Assembly: GCA_044226045.1 (NCBI GenBank)
Contig: JBGAHR010000017.1
Span: 14,025-78,024, forward strand
Direction of reading: 5' to 3'
DNA length: 64,000 nt
Source: Endoryza sp044226045
GTDB taxonomy: Bacteria; Bacteroidota; Bacteroidia; Chitinophagales; Chitinophagaceae
This document shows positions 14,994-22,851 of the stretch, in pieces. Numbering within the stretch: position 1 is the stretch's first letter; every line of letters starts with the position of its first letter. The translations under genes were made by a program, and so were the position numbers. The notes beneath the pieces were generated by a model. The model was not told where the DNA came from, did no database searches, and was given only the letters and a program-made list of their open reading frames with translations.

Positions 14994-17861
14994 CTAGTTT
15001 TTCGAAAGTTCAGCCCGGAGCAATGAATCGTCCATCAGCATCACTTTTACCGTTTCCTCAAAATGTTCATTGCTTTTCTGCCCCTCTGTTTTATAAGAAA
15101 CTTTGTCGAGTTCAGACTTGCGGGACTGCTGTGTTTGTAAATGAAGCGAACTGTTCGGGTCGTTCCTGATTATTGAATAGATGGGCCTGTACACCAGTCG
15201 GCCCACCATCCGGTGAATAGGATCCATGATGGTTCCCAGTCCACGGTCTGGTGAACGGCGCCATACGGCTTTGATCATCCAGCGAAAGAACAACACCAGA
15301 ATAATTCCTATAAACAGGTTAAAAAAACTGAATGAGGGTGCACGGAAAACGGATTCGAGATATATAAAGCAAATGATTGAACTTACAAGTATCATGAACG
15401 TTACATAGAATGATTTTCCCTTCCGCAGGAAATCAATCTGTGAGTCGATGGAGTTCTTCAGGTATTTATCGAACTTGTCATTCACCTGGTTCAATTCTTT
15501 TGACTTCTGCTTTTCCAATCTTGAATCAATATCAGCGAAGCGCCGTTGAATCAGTTTCTGCTCGTTCTGCCAGTGCTGATAGCTGGCGCTTTCAGAGGAA
15601 ACAGTTTTTACCTGTCCTTCAAAAAATGACTGCAGCCGATCCATGTATTCATTGAAGCTGTCGGAATTGGATTGCAGGTTCTTGAGATCGGTATGAATTC
15701 CTTCGCTGACTGAATCATCCACTGAGTTCAATAACTTTTTTGCCAGTTCGGGATACACGGCCTGTATTGATTTCAGATGACCGGCTGTTTCTTCGAGGAG
15801 CTCAATGGCATATACGTGATAGGGCAACTCCTCTTTGTAATAACTTTTGAAATAACGACCCGTCAGGTCTGCCAGTTGCTGTGTTTCCTGGTCAACACTG
15901 ATGGCAGCCTTTATGGCGTTGGAAACAGCTCTCGTTGTGTCCAACGGGTTCTTTCCGCGTTGCATCGATAACAGATATTCGTACAAAGGCTGCAACAGCT
16001 GAAACGCCGGCTGCTGGCTGTTGATATATTGATGGCATACAGCCGGTAAAGATGATTGCTGGTAGTGCATCAGCCAGTAATTGGCGGCATCCCGATGGCT
16101 GGCAGCATCGGGGTGAGTGGTGAAAAAATTGATCTCTTTCGCAAATACCTGTTGAAATTCCCGGGCATCCATCACTTCCTTTCCATTAACCGGCAGTCCG
16201 CCTGTATTCAAAGCATAGCGGAGTGTTTGCAGAGAGTAGTCTTTCAGTTTTCGCCATATCTCCAGTTGTGCGCTGTGAGCGGGGCTGTTTACACTCAACC
16301 ATACCGAGACTTTAGAATTCTCATCCGCGATGGCTTTTAATAAATCGCTTTCAATGGTTGCAGGCGGATTTGACAGTTGGCTGATATTGTCGAGTGGATA
16401 GCCGTTAAAGATCAGTTTGTTCTCCTGCATATCCAGTGTCACTAACCGAAAAGCTTTAATCGCCGGCATCTGTTTAAAGTACTTTCGATAGGTATCTGCC
16501 CTGTCTTGTAAGCCTCTCGCCTCCAGGAAAAGGTAAACACTCGCCGATGGATTTTTTAGATCATTGACAAAATGATCTTCCTGTTTTTCCAGGTGCGCGC
16601 CGAGGTCGGCCGCGCTGTAGAAAGTTTCCCCAAAGGATTTAAACGGCCGGTCCTTGTCGAGCAGGTAGATGGTTTTGGTGATACCTGCTTTCACGTTATC
16701 CGGATTGCCTTGTTTATACGAGTTATTAACGATATCATGAATCTCGCTGTACAGATCTTCTGATCCGGACTTGATCCAGTTCAGGATGGCGCCCGAATAG
16801 AGCTGTCTTTCTGCTTTCACCGGATTCTTCTCCATAAAGAATGCGAGCTCTTTGGTATCATTGGCTACCTGTCCCTGCATCGCATCAAATTCGTATGGTT
16901 CAAATTGCACCTCCTTACGCTGATAATAGTTTTTAACAGGTTCCCCTTTCAGCCATTTCTCCACTTCATCATATCCCCATCGTTTGGGTGGTTCGGTAGT
17001 GAGCAATCCTTTGATTAAGTCTTCCACTTCGTTGAAGATATCTGCCGGTATGGGCACCTGTCCTTCTGTTTTCATCCGCATCATTTTAAACTGCGCGATG
17101 TCTTTAAATGGATCTTCGCCTTTCCACAGTTCCAGCAGCGTGATACCTAACGCATAGAAATCAACTTTATAATCAAGTGTTGTCTGGTTATTGATATTGG
17201 TAAATAATTCCGGAGCCGCGTAGGTCGTTGTTCTTGCAACGGTTGTTACCCGGTAATCGGAACCATCTGCAACAGCCGAAGCAATTCCAAAATCGCCCAA
17301 TACAAAATCCGTGCGGGCTGCATCGCGGAAAAAGATATTGACAGGTTTGATATCCCGATGGATGATATTATTTTGATGACACGCTTTCAATGCCTGAGTA
17401 ACTTTCTGTACGATCTCGCGGATCCTTTTAATATCTCTTACCGGCATTTCATCAGCCAGGGTGCCACCAGCCAGGTATTCATTGAGTTCCCAGAACCGAT
17501 CCTGGAAGTATCCCTGGTCGATAGGGAAGATAATATCAGAACGTTTCAACTTCTGAAGCTTCTGTACCACTTCATCTTTGGGTTTGAAATTGGAGAAATA
17601 CCATTTCATGACCAGTTTTCTGTTGCCTTGTTCCACCAGGAAAACTTCTGCTTCTCCGGAACTGGCGATCAGGGAGGTCACCAGGTAATCCTGTTGATTC
17701 AGCTGTATGTTTTTTCCCGTGAGAGAGCTGCTGCCCGATGTGCCGGAACCAATTACACCAGCAGTTACTCTTTGAGTGGCATTGGTATCCAGTCGCTCTG
17801 TTGCGCCGCCTGATACCTGGCTGCTGATGATGGAATCTGTGCTAAAACGTTCTGTACTCAT
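14994..17861 (-). CDS. Membrane-anchored Hanks-type serine/threonine protein kinase
   Basis: This 955-residue protein has its kinase domain at about residues 57-310. VAIK-type Lys86 lies in LVMKWYF, the catalytic loop is HRDIKPVN with Asp170, the metal-binding DFG Asp is at 190 (GDFGIAS), and TYAAPELF forms the activation segment end. The glycine-rich loop is degenerate (IASSGEAEVFLV). A long helical region of about 500 residues follows. Two hydrophobic segments near 808-828 and 838-860 make a hairpin membrane anchor, followed by a charged tail. The N-terminal 55 residues are rich in Thr/Ser (TNATQRVTAG), a plausible site for autophosphorylation and FHA binding. It should phosphorylate Ser/Thr on the AAA+ or zinc-ribbon partners, which is inferred from the operon. 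Confidence 0.93.
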   Translation of the reverse strand: MSTERFSTDSIISSQVSGGATERLDTNATQRVTAGVIGSGTSGSSSLTGKNIQLNQQDYLVTSLIASSGEAEVFLVEQGNRKLVMKWYFSNFKPKDEVVQKLQKLKRSDIIFPIDQGYFQDRFWELNEYLAGGTLADEMPVRDIKRIREIVQKVTQALKACHQNNIIHRDIKPVNIFFRDAARTDFVLGDFGIASAVADGSDYRVTTVARTTTYAAPELFTNINNQTTLDYKVDFYALGITLLELWKGEDPFKDIAQFKMMRMKTEGQVPIPADIFNEVEDLIKGLLTTEPPKRWGYDEVEKWLKGEPVKNYYQRKEVQFEPYEFDAMQGQVANDTKELAFFMEKNPVKAERQLYSGAILNWIKSGSEDLYSEIHDIVNNSYKQGNPDNVKAGITKTIYLLDKDRPFKSFGETFYSAADLGAHLEKQEDHFVNDLKNPSASVYLFLEARGLQDRADTYRKYFKQMPAIKAFRLVTLDMQENKLIFNGYPLDNISQLSNPPATIESDLLKAIADENSKVSVWLSVNSPAHSAQLEIWRKLKDYSLQTLRYALNTGGLPVNGKEVMDAREFQQVFAKEINFFTTHPDAASHRDAANYWLMHYQQSSLPAVCHQYINSQQPAFQLLQPLYEYLLSMQRGKNPLDTTRAVSNAIKAAISVDQETQQLADLTGRYFKSYYKEELPYHVYAIELLEETAGHLKSIQAVYPELAKKLLNSVDDSVSEGIHTDLKNLQSNSDSFNEYMDRLQSFFEGQVKTVSSESASYQHWQNEQKLIQRRFADIDSRLEKQKSKELNQVNDKFDKYLKNSIDSQIDFLRKGKSFYVTFMILVSSIICFIYLESVFRAPSFSFFNLFIGIILVLFFRWMIKAVWRRSPDRGLGTIMDPIHRMVGRLVYRPIYSIIRNDPNSSLHLQTQQSRKSELDKVSYKTEGQKSNEHFEETVKVMLMDDSLLRAELSKN

Positions 17862-17900
17862 TTTAACTTGGTTAAGGTTTGAAGCTGGATTGTATAAACT

Positions 17901-18713
17901 CTATAATTCAACACTGACTACATAATGATCCTGTTCGTAAATCCAATGACCGCCCTGGGAAGGATCTGAACAGGCGCTTGGACCCTCCGGATGTACCACG
18001 CTGGCATAGTTGCATTTCCATCCGATCGGCTTTTTTGTTTTCACAACTTGCGGAACTAAAATTTTGATACTGGTATAAAACAGCCTTGCCGTCTGGTTAT
18101 CTGTAAAAACTTTTGATTGCATTTCTTCCACTTTCTTCAGCAGTTCGGCAGGGTCTACGGCTGGCGTCGGATCTATGGAAGCTTCCTTCTTCTTTTCCTC
18201 ACTCGCCTTCATTTCTTCTTCGTAATCTTTTGCTGATACCGGGCCTGAAAAGGTGCTCACATATTTCCTGTACACCGGCTGAGGTTGCGATTGATCGTTT
18301 TTATTTGACAGGCTTTGCTGTGCAATGGCTTCTGCCATTTTTTTCAACTCCTGCATTTCCGGCGATTGTTGCAGTTCGGCAATGAAGCCTGCTGATCGTT
18401 TCGAAAGCGGTTTGTCACAGGTGGGGCAACAGTCAAACTGCGATACGGTATTACAGGTTGAACAGAGTATGCCTGAGGGAGAATTGCCACAGGAGGAACA
18501 AAACTTCTGTCCGTATCGGACCGGTGCGTAACAAAAGCAGCATTGGCCCTCCATTAACCATTTCCCGCAGCTTTCACATAAATCAGCCGTTGCCGAGACT
18601 GCAGAACCACAAGATGGACAGGAATGTCCGTCCTGCGCTTCGGACTGGCTGGCGGCTTTACGATCTGTTTGCTGCTGGTATTGTTGCCCTCCGTTAGCTT
18701 GTTGTTGATCCAT
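17901..18713 (-). CDS. Multi-zinc-ribbon protein of unknown function
   Basis: This 270-residue protein has a Gln-rich N-terminus followed by about three zinc ribbons at roughly residues 32-125 (CPSCGSA, CESCGKW, CCFCYAP, CSSCGNS, CSTCNTV, CCPTCDK). Next come a Lys/Glu-rich linker and a C-terminal domain (about 190-270) with WKCNYASVVHPEGPSAC and HWIYEQDHYVVSVEL, which I do not recognise. Zinc ribbons also head the AAA+ and FHA proteins of the same operon, so they may mediate docking between components. The gene begins 5 bp after the membrane protein gene and ends 39 bp before the kinase. It could be the main phosphorylation substrate, but nothing in the sequence proves this. Confidence 0.75.
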   Translation of the reverse strand: MDQQQANGGQQYQQQTDRKAASQSEAQDGHSCPSCGSAVSATADLCESCGKWLMEGQCCFCYAPVRYGQKFCSSCGNSPSGILCSTCNTVSQFDCCPTCDKPLSKRSAGFIAELQQSPEMQELKKMAEAIAQQSLSNKNDQSQPQPVYRKYVSTFSGPVSAKDYEEEMKASEEKKKEASIDPTPAVDPAELLKKVEEMQSKVFTDNQTARLFYTSIKILVPQVVKTKKPIGWKCNYASVVHPEGPSACSDPSQGGHWIYEQDHYVVSVEL

Positions 18714-18718
18714 CTTGC

Positions 18719-19384
18719 CTATTTCAATCTTTCAAGAATTTCGGTTTGTGAGCTCCCGGTTCCCTGTGAGGGAATCAGCTTAAGATTGTCGCCTTCCATC
18801 ACAATTTTATACACCGCTCTTCCATACTTGTAATTCGGTGTGTTATTCTTGGCCCTCTTGTTCCTGGAATTGGCGGCATTCTGCTTTGAATTATCCACCA
18901 TGTAATAATTCCAGTCCAATACAGGATCAGGCTCCGCATTGGTATTAAAATGATTGATCAGCTTGATGAGGATAGGTTCCTGGGTAAAACCAAATGCGGC
19001 TGCGCTCATGTTGGGTGATAATAAAGTCTGCGGGCGGTAGATATTATAACTTCCCGAAACAACCGGTTTACCATCTTGCGCTCCATGCAATATCGAGAGC
19101 ATGTTGTTCTTCAATTCGAAGGTGTCGCCGGTTCTCCGATTCACGAAAAGGCCCGCTTCCTTACCGTTGGGCAGTGGCACAGAAGCCGGTTTAAAAAAGC
19201 TGGGAAGGATATAATAAGCAAAACTGATCAGCAGAAAAATGCCGAAGGAAACCGCTGCCCGTATATAAACAGAACTATAATGTAATTTTCGATTTTCCCG
19301 TATCAGAAAAATAGCATGGGCCAAAAAAAGAAAGGGCAGTGAAATGGCTATCCACAGGATAACAATACCCAGGAAGGTATCCAT
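18719..19384 (-). CDS. Membrane protein of unknown function, first gene of the kinase/AAA+/FHA/PP2C operon
   Basis: This 221-residue protein has two clear transmembrane segments (about residues 4-28 and 44-65). A soluble domain of about 150 residues follows, which should be extracytoplasmic if both segments span. That domain contains NRRTGDTFELKNNMLSI and a SGSYNIYRPQTLLSP stretch typical of small beta-rich lipid- or ligand-binding folds, but I cannot name a family. Upstream on the minus strand, TATACTTTA at about 19402-19411 resembles a -7 box, so the operon may start here. As the promoter-proximal membrane component it could be an input or anchoring subunit, which is inference. Confidence 0.72.
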   Translation of the reverse strand: MDTFLGIVILWIAISLPFLFLAHAIFLIRENRKLHYSSVYIRAAVSFGIFLLISFAYYILPSFFKPASVPLPNGKEAGLFVNRRTGDTFELKNNMLSILHGAQDGKPVVSGSYNIYRPQTLLSPNMSAAAFGFTQEPILIKLINHFNTNAEPDPVLDWNYYMVDNSKQNAANSRNKRAKNNTPNYKYGRAVYKIVMEGDNLKLIPSQGTGSSQTEILERLK

Positions 19385-19621
19385 AGTAGTTAGTTTAATG
19401 GTTAAAGTATAGAGGCCGGAATAGAAAAATTCTTCTGAGGAATGGACTGCAAAAAAAGAAGGGATAGTTAAGATAAAGGAAATTTGAACAAATCCGCAGA
19501 AACGGGAAGGTTATTTTATTCAATACCAATCTCTATCATCGCAAATGGCATTAAATTGTTATACGATTCTTTAACTTGTATTCTATTGAAAATCCACTTT
19601 TTAATAATCCGATCGCCTCAA

Positions 19622-19629
19622 TATCTTTG
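19622..19629 (+). promoter_or_regulatory. Bacteroidota -7 box (TATCTTTG) ahead of the 181-residue protein gene
   Basis: TATCTTTG at 19622-19629 fits TAnnTTTG exactly and lies 22 bp before the ATG at 19652. The -33 element would fall in the T-rich stretch near 19597-19603. Confidence 0.5.
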
Positions 19630-19651
19630 CTACCATTAAAACCGGTTTGAT

Positions 19652-20197
19652 ATGGATCAATTGACCCTGGGTATTGGTACCCGATTACAGCATAACCAGT
19701 TAGGACCTGGTGTTATCGTAGGACTGCGTTATGCGAGCTATCTTATATCATTTATCCATCATGGGGTAAAGGAAATTGATAAAAACGATCCGCAACTGGA
19801 CGAAATCATCCCGGAAAATGTAACTGAGGAAATCGAAACTCACAGTGAGGTAGAAAAATCTTTATTGAAAATTCTTCGGCTCTGGGGCGGGTTGTCAGAA
19901 AAAGTTCCGTTGGGTGATCGCTGGATAGGCGGAACCATGGTGCTACAGCCCTCTGACAAATCACTCAAGCCCAAAGAAATTCCAGTGGAAGATTTTTTTC
20001 ACAAGATTGTGATGTTGCGCGATCGTCTACGCGTACTCGAACAAAACATTAACAGCAATAAAAAACTGAGCGACGAAGACAAAGTCAACATGCAACAGTA
20101 TATAACCCGTTGCTATGGCTCTCTAACCACTTTCAATGTGCTTTTTAAAAACAAAGAACAGTGGTTTGTGGGAGAGAAAGGAAGCAAGGAAGAATGA
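19652..20197 (+). CDS. Conserved hypothetical cytoplasmic protein
   Basis: This 181-residue protein has no signal peptide or membrane segment. The N-terminal 60 residues (LGIGTRLQHNQLGPGVIVGL, then YLISFIHHGVKEIDKN) look like a small SH3-like or tudor-like barrel of the type found at the end of UvrD/CarD-like proteins, where GxGxV marks the turn. The C-terminal half is helical (VEDFFHKIVMLRDRLRVLEQ) and may form a coiled coil. It is divergent from the kinase operon and has its own promoter. I do not recognise a named family and assign no function. Confidence 0.75.
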   Translation: MDQLTLGIGTRLQHNQLGPGVIVGLRYASYLISFIHHGVKEIDKNDPQLDEIIPENVTEEIETHSEVEKSLLKILRLWGGLSEKVPLGDRWIGGTMVLQPSDKSLKPKEIPVEDFFHKIVMLRDRLRVLEQNINSNKKLSDEDKVNMQQYITRCYGSLTTFNVLFKNKEQWFVGEKGSKEE

Positions 20198-20446
20198 AGC
20201 AATTTGTCAATTGGCCAATTGTTCAATGAGCCAATGGTAATTTCGGATGAATTTGGGAGCGGGAGCGAGAGTGGGAGCGGGAGTGAGAGCGGGAGTGAGA
20301 GCGGGAGCGGAAAGGGAAAGAAAAAGGGAAACAGAAACTGCAAACCAACGTGAAACGATAAACGTGAAACGATAAACATACCATACCCGCAACAACTCAT
20401 AAATTTAAAATAAAACCCAAACCCGGCTAGCGGTGACTCAATCGAC
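20198..20446. repeat. Intergenic repeat mosaic
   Basis: In order this gap holds TCAATTGGCCAATTGTTCAATGAGCCAAT units (20206-20236), a GGGAGC/GAGAGC hexamer array (about 20255-20323), GGAAAGGGAAAC units, an AACTGCAAACC patch and two GTGAAACGATAAAC units (20350-20378). The same modules recur at 24.1, 37.1 and 55.6 kb. Both flanking genes end here (convergent). Confidence 0.8.
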
Positions 20447-21520
20447 TCATCTATACTTAAATAATCGGATGGATCCTACAACATTATTATTCAAGTAATG
20501 AATTTCAGAGACCAACCCATCGCGATTGTACCTATATTCCGTTTGAAGTAATGTTTTTCCCGTCCTTTCTGAAGATGACAGTATCTTTCCTGTTTTACTA
20601 TCGTATATTGTTTTGATAGTTGGATTTTCAGATTCCCCATCAAACCGCTGGTATTTTGTAAGGACATTTCCGTTGTATTCAAATTGCTGAATAGAAGAAA
20701 TCTGGTGATCTTCTCCTGACCCGATGATCCTGACAAGTTGCTTTCTATCGTTGTAGAAGAGAAATTCATTGTAATAATTAATGGTTGAGTCACTCTTCGT
20801 CATGGATTGGCTGGTTATTCTTAGCAGTTCACCTGCCTCGTTAAACTCTTTTGTCTCGGTGAAGGTTGATACACGCCAGTCGTAAAAAACAGTTGCTTCC
20901 TTGTGATGATTTTTGTTGATCACTGTATCAAAAGAGACGTTTAACGGTGCAGTCTTACCAAGAGGATACCAAATCTCAACTAGACTATCCTGGCTGTTAT
21001 ACCGATCAATTTTACGTATTACTTCACCGGGAACACCATAGTAAACGGACCTGACCAGGATTACGCCCTTTGAATCAGGCTCAAAACGTGCCGATTTACT
21101 AATCTTAGGTTCAAGTGTGCTTTCTTTTTTAAAGTAGCTTCCAAAGATTGACGGCTTGTAAATTCTTGAAACGGATTGAACCATGGAATCTTCCATCACA
21201 GTGTAGTCCGATTCCACATCAATCATCCCACGCTTGATATCCTGGCCTGATACAATACTCAAGGTTCTTCCTTCTTTATCCAGCCTGGTCACTTTTGTTA
21301 ATCTGTAATTACCTCGCTTGTCTTGTCCTTGGTTAGAGCTATACTCCTCAATGGTAGAAAACCCTTTTTTTGAAACATTCTTGTCGATTACATAGTCGTG
21401 ATCAAGCAGGATTAAAGTTGAGTTTTCAACGATTTCCTGACCGATTGACAAGTAATGATTCAACAATATCATCAATATCAACAGTAACAACTTCTTTAAG
21501 TATTTCCTTCGAACCACCAT
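20447..21520 (-). CDS. Secreted protein with YD-repeat-like motifs
   Basis: This is a 357-residue protein when started at ATG 21520 (MVVRRKYLKKLLLLILMILL), where a signal peptide begins. Longer in-frame readings extend through intergenic repeat DNA and are not credible. The sequence contains irregular strand-turn repeats such as YRLTKVTRLDKEGRTLSIV, FLFYNDRKQLVRIIGSG, FEYNGNVLTKYQRFDG and YRYNRDGLVSEIHYL. These resemble the YD/RHS type of beta-repeat found in wall-associated and toxin-delivery proteins. It is much shorter than true RHS proteins and has no toxin domain, so a small periplasmic or surface YD-like protein is the safest call. Confidence 0.65.
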   Translation of the reverse strand: MVVRRKYLKKLLLLILMILLNHYLSIGQEIVENSTLILLDHDYVIDKNVSKKGFSTIEEYSSNQGQDKRGNYRLTKVTRLDKEGRTLSIVSGQDIKRGMIDVESDYTVMEDSMVQSVSRIYKPSIFGSYFKKESTLEPKISKSARFEPDSKGVILVRSVYYGVPGEVIRKIDRYNSQDSLVEIWYPLGKTAPLNVSFDTVINKNHHKEATVFYDWRVSTFTETKEFNEAGELLRITSQSMTKSDSTINYYNEFLFYNDRKQLVRIIGSGEDHQISSIQQFEYNGNVLTKYQRFDGESENPTIKTIYDSKTGKILSSSERTGKTLLQTEYRYNRDGLVSEIHYLNNNVVGSIRLFKYR

Positions 21521-21863
21521 AACTGAGTAATTTTTTAAATCCGCTGGCACGGTTACGGTCACTACGATAAACCTGAAACGTGAAACGATAAACGCCCCAG
21601 CATACGTATTTATACCTACTTCGCTCCCTGGCGGGTACCGTACAAATACGCAAGTTGTCAATTTTATACTACGATAGCGTGAATATGTAGAATTTATTGC
21701 GCAAATTGCCGTTGAAAACCTTACAGCCATACATAATCGAATTTAGTTGATTTAAATCAAATCAGCCAAATCAGATGGTTAAATAAGATTGAATAGTATT
21801 TGTTAAAATTAAAGCTGTGGGGCTGGTAAGGGAATTCACCCTGAGAAAGCATTATCTAAGACT
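21521..21863. other. Divergent intergenic region with one repeat module
   Basis: These 343 bp separate two divergent genes. A CGATAAACCTGAAACGTGAAACGATAAAC block sits at about 21564-21593, of the same kind found at 20350 and 33920. The rest is AT-rich and should contain both promoters. I could not assign a convincing box, and no RNA gene is seen. Confidence 0.5.
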
Positions 21864-22745
21864 ATGAAAAAGGCAACCTGGTTTATCTTTTTAGTCTGCG
21901 GTATCCTGGCCGGAAGCTTCATCCTGCTTGGGCGATACATCGGCATCGAATACATCAAAGTATTCCTCATATTTATTGCCTACCTGGTTTCGGGGTTGAT
22001 TATCCGAAGTTATTCGGTGCTTCATCATCGTGCTGTTCTTCTTTTCCTTTCACCCGCCTTTGCTGCTATTGCCTGGGGATTGATCAATCAATCCATCGCC
22101 GTCAGCTCTTCCCTGGTCGAATCAATCGTGTTGATCCTCGGCCTCAACACAGGTTACTATACCCGCAGCCTGCCCGGAGCCCGAAAAATGTATCCGGTCA
22201 TTTTTGCCACACTGTTCGTTCTGGTTTTCGCCTCCTTTATCAATCCAAGAATTATTGCGGCTACCCGATTCGGCGCCTTACGTCACCAGATCAAAGCTCA
22301 AAAAGGACAAGTCATCCAATTCGAATTAGAAGGCCTCCACGGAGAAAAAATTAATTCGGAGAGCCTGCGGGGTAAAACGATTTTGCTGGATTGCTGGTTT
22401 GTAAACTGCGACCCCTGCTACGACAAACTGAATTATCTTCTGACACTGCAGGACTACTACCGGAAAAGACAGGATGTGATCATCATTGCGGTAGCATCAG
22501 ACAAAAACGCCGATTTCACAGCATTCCGTAAAGCAGTCAGGGACCTGCCCGCTGATATTTTGTATGCATTCGACCCGGGCGGTCAGCTCTCCAGCCAATT
22601 GAATATAACGGGTTATCCAACGGAACTCTTAATCGATTCAGCGGGGAAATTGCAAGACCATTTCATCGGATTCAATGAAGACATCGCCCTGATCTATGTA
22701 CCAACGACAATCAAGAAAATAGATCGGTTAGCGGCTAAGAAATAA
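21864..22745 (+). CDS. Polytopic membrane protein with C-terminal TlpA/ResA-like thioredoxin domain
   Basis: This 293-residue protein begins with about five hydrophobic segments over residues 5-130. A thioredoxin-fold domain at about 145-285 follows. Its redox site is Cys-Asp-Pro-Cys in LLDCWFVNCDPCYDKL, and the cis-proline loop is in ITGYPTELLID. Such proteins act on the periplasmic side as thiol-disulfide oxidoreductases, for example in cytochrome c maturation or cell-envelope disulfide reduction. The CDPC pair and the ILLDCWFVNC lead-in fit the AhpC/TSA-like TlpA group. The several-helix membrane domain in front is less common than the single anchor of TlpA, and its role is unknown. Confidence 0.85.
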   Translation: MKKATWFIFLVCGILAGSFILLGRYIGIEYIKVFLIFIAYLVSGLIIRSYSVLHHRAVLLFLSPAFAAIAWGLINQSIAVSSSLVESIVLILGLNTGYYTRSLPGARKMYPVIFATLFVLVFASFINPRIIAATRFGALRHQIKAQKGQVIQFELEGLHGEKINSESLRGKTILLDCWFVNCDPCYDKLNYLLTLQDYYRKRQDVIIIAVASDKNADFTAFRKAVRDLPADILYAFDPGGQLSSQLNITGYPTELLIDSAGKLQDHFIGFNEDIALIYVPTTIKKIDRLAAKK

Positions 22746-22851
22746 TTGACGGACCCTTTTTCAAATGCCCAGACAGTAGTTATAAGCCTGCCCGGAGTCA
22801 GGCTGCCATTCTCCATAAACTCTCTATCTTGCAACAAACTACCGAACCACC

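Noticed and set aside
7655..19384. Type VI secretion regulatory module (PpkA/PppA/Fha)
   Set aside because: Kinase, phosphatase and FHA are present, but no T6SS structural gene (TssB, TssC, Hcp, VgrG, TssM) is seen in the window, and the AAA+ protein is not a ClpV-type ATPase.
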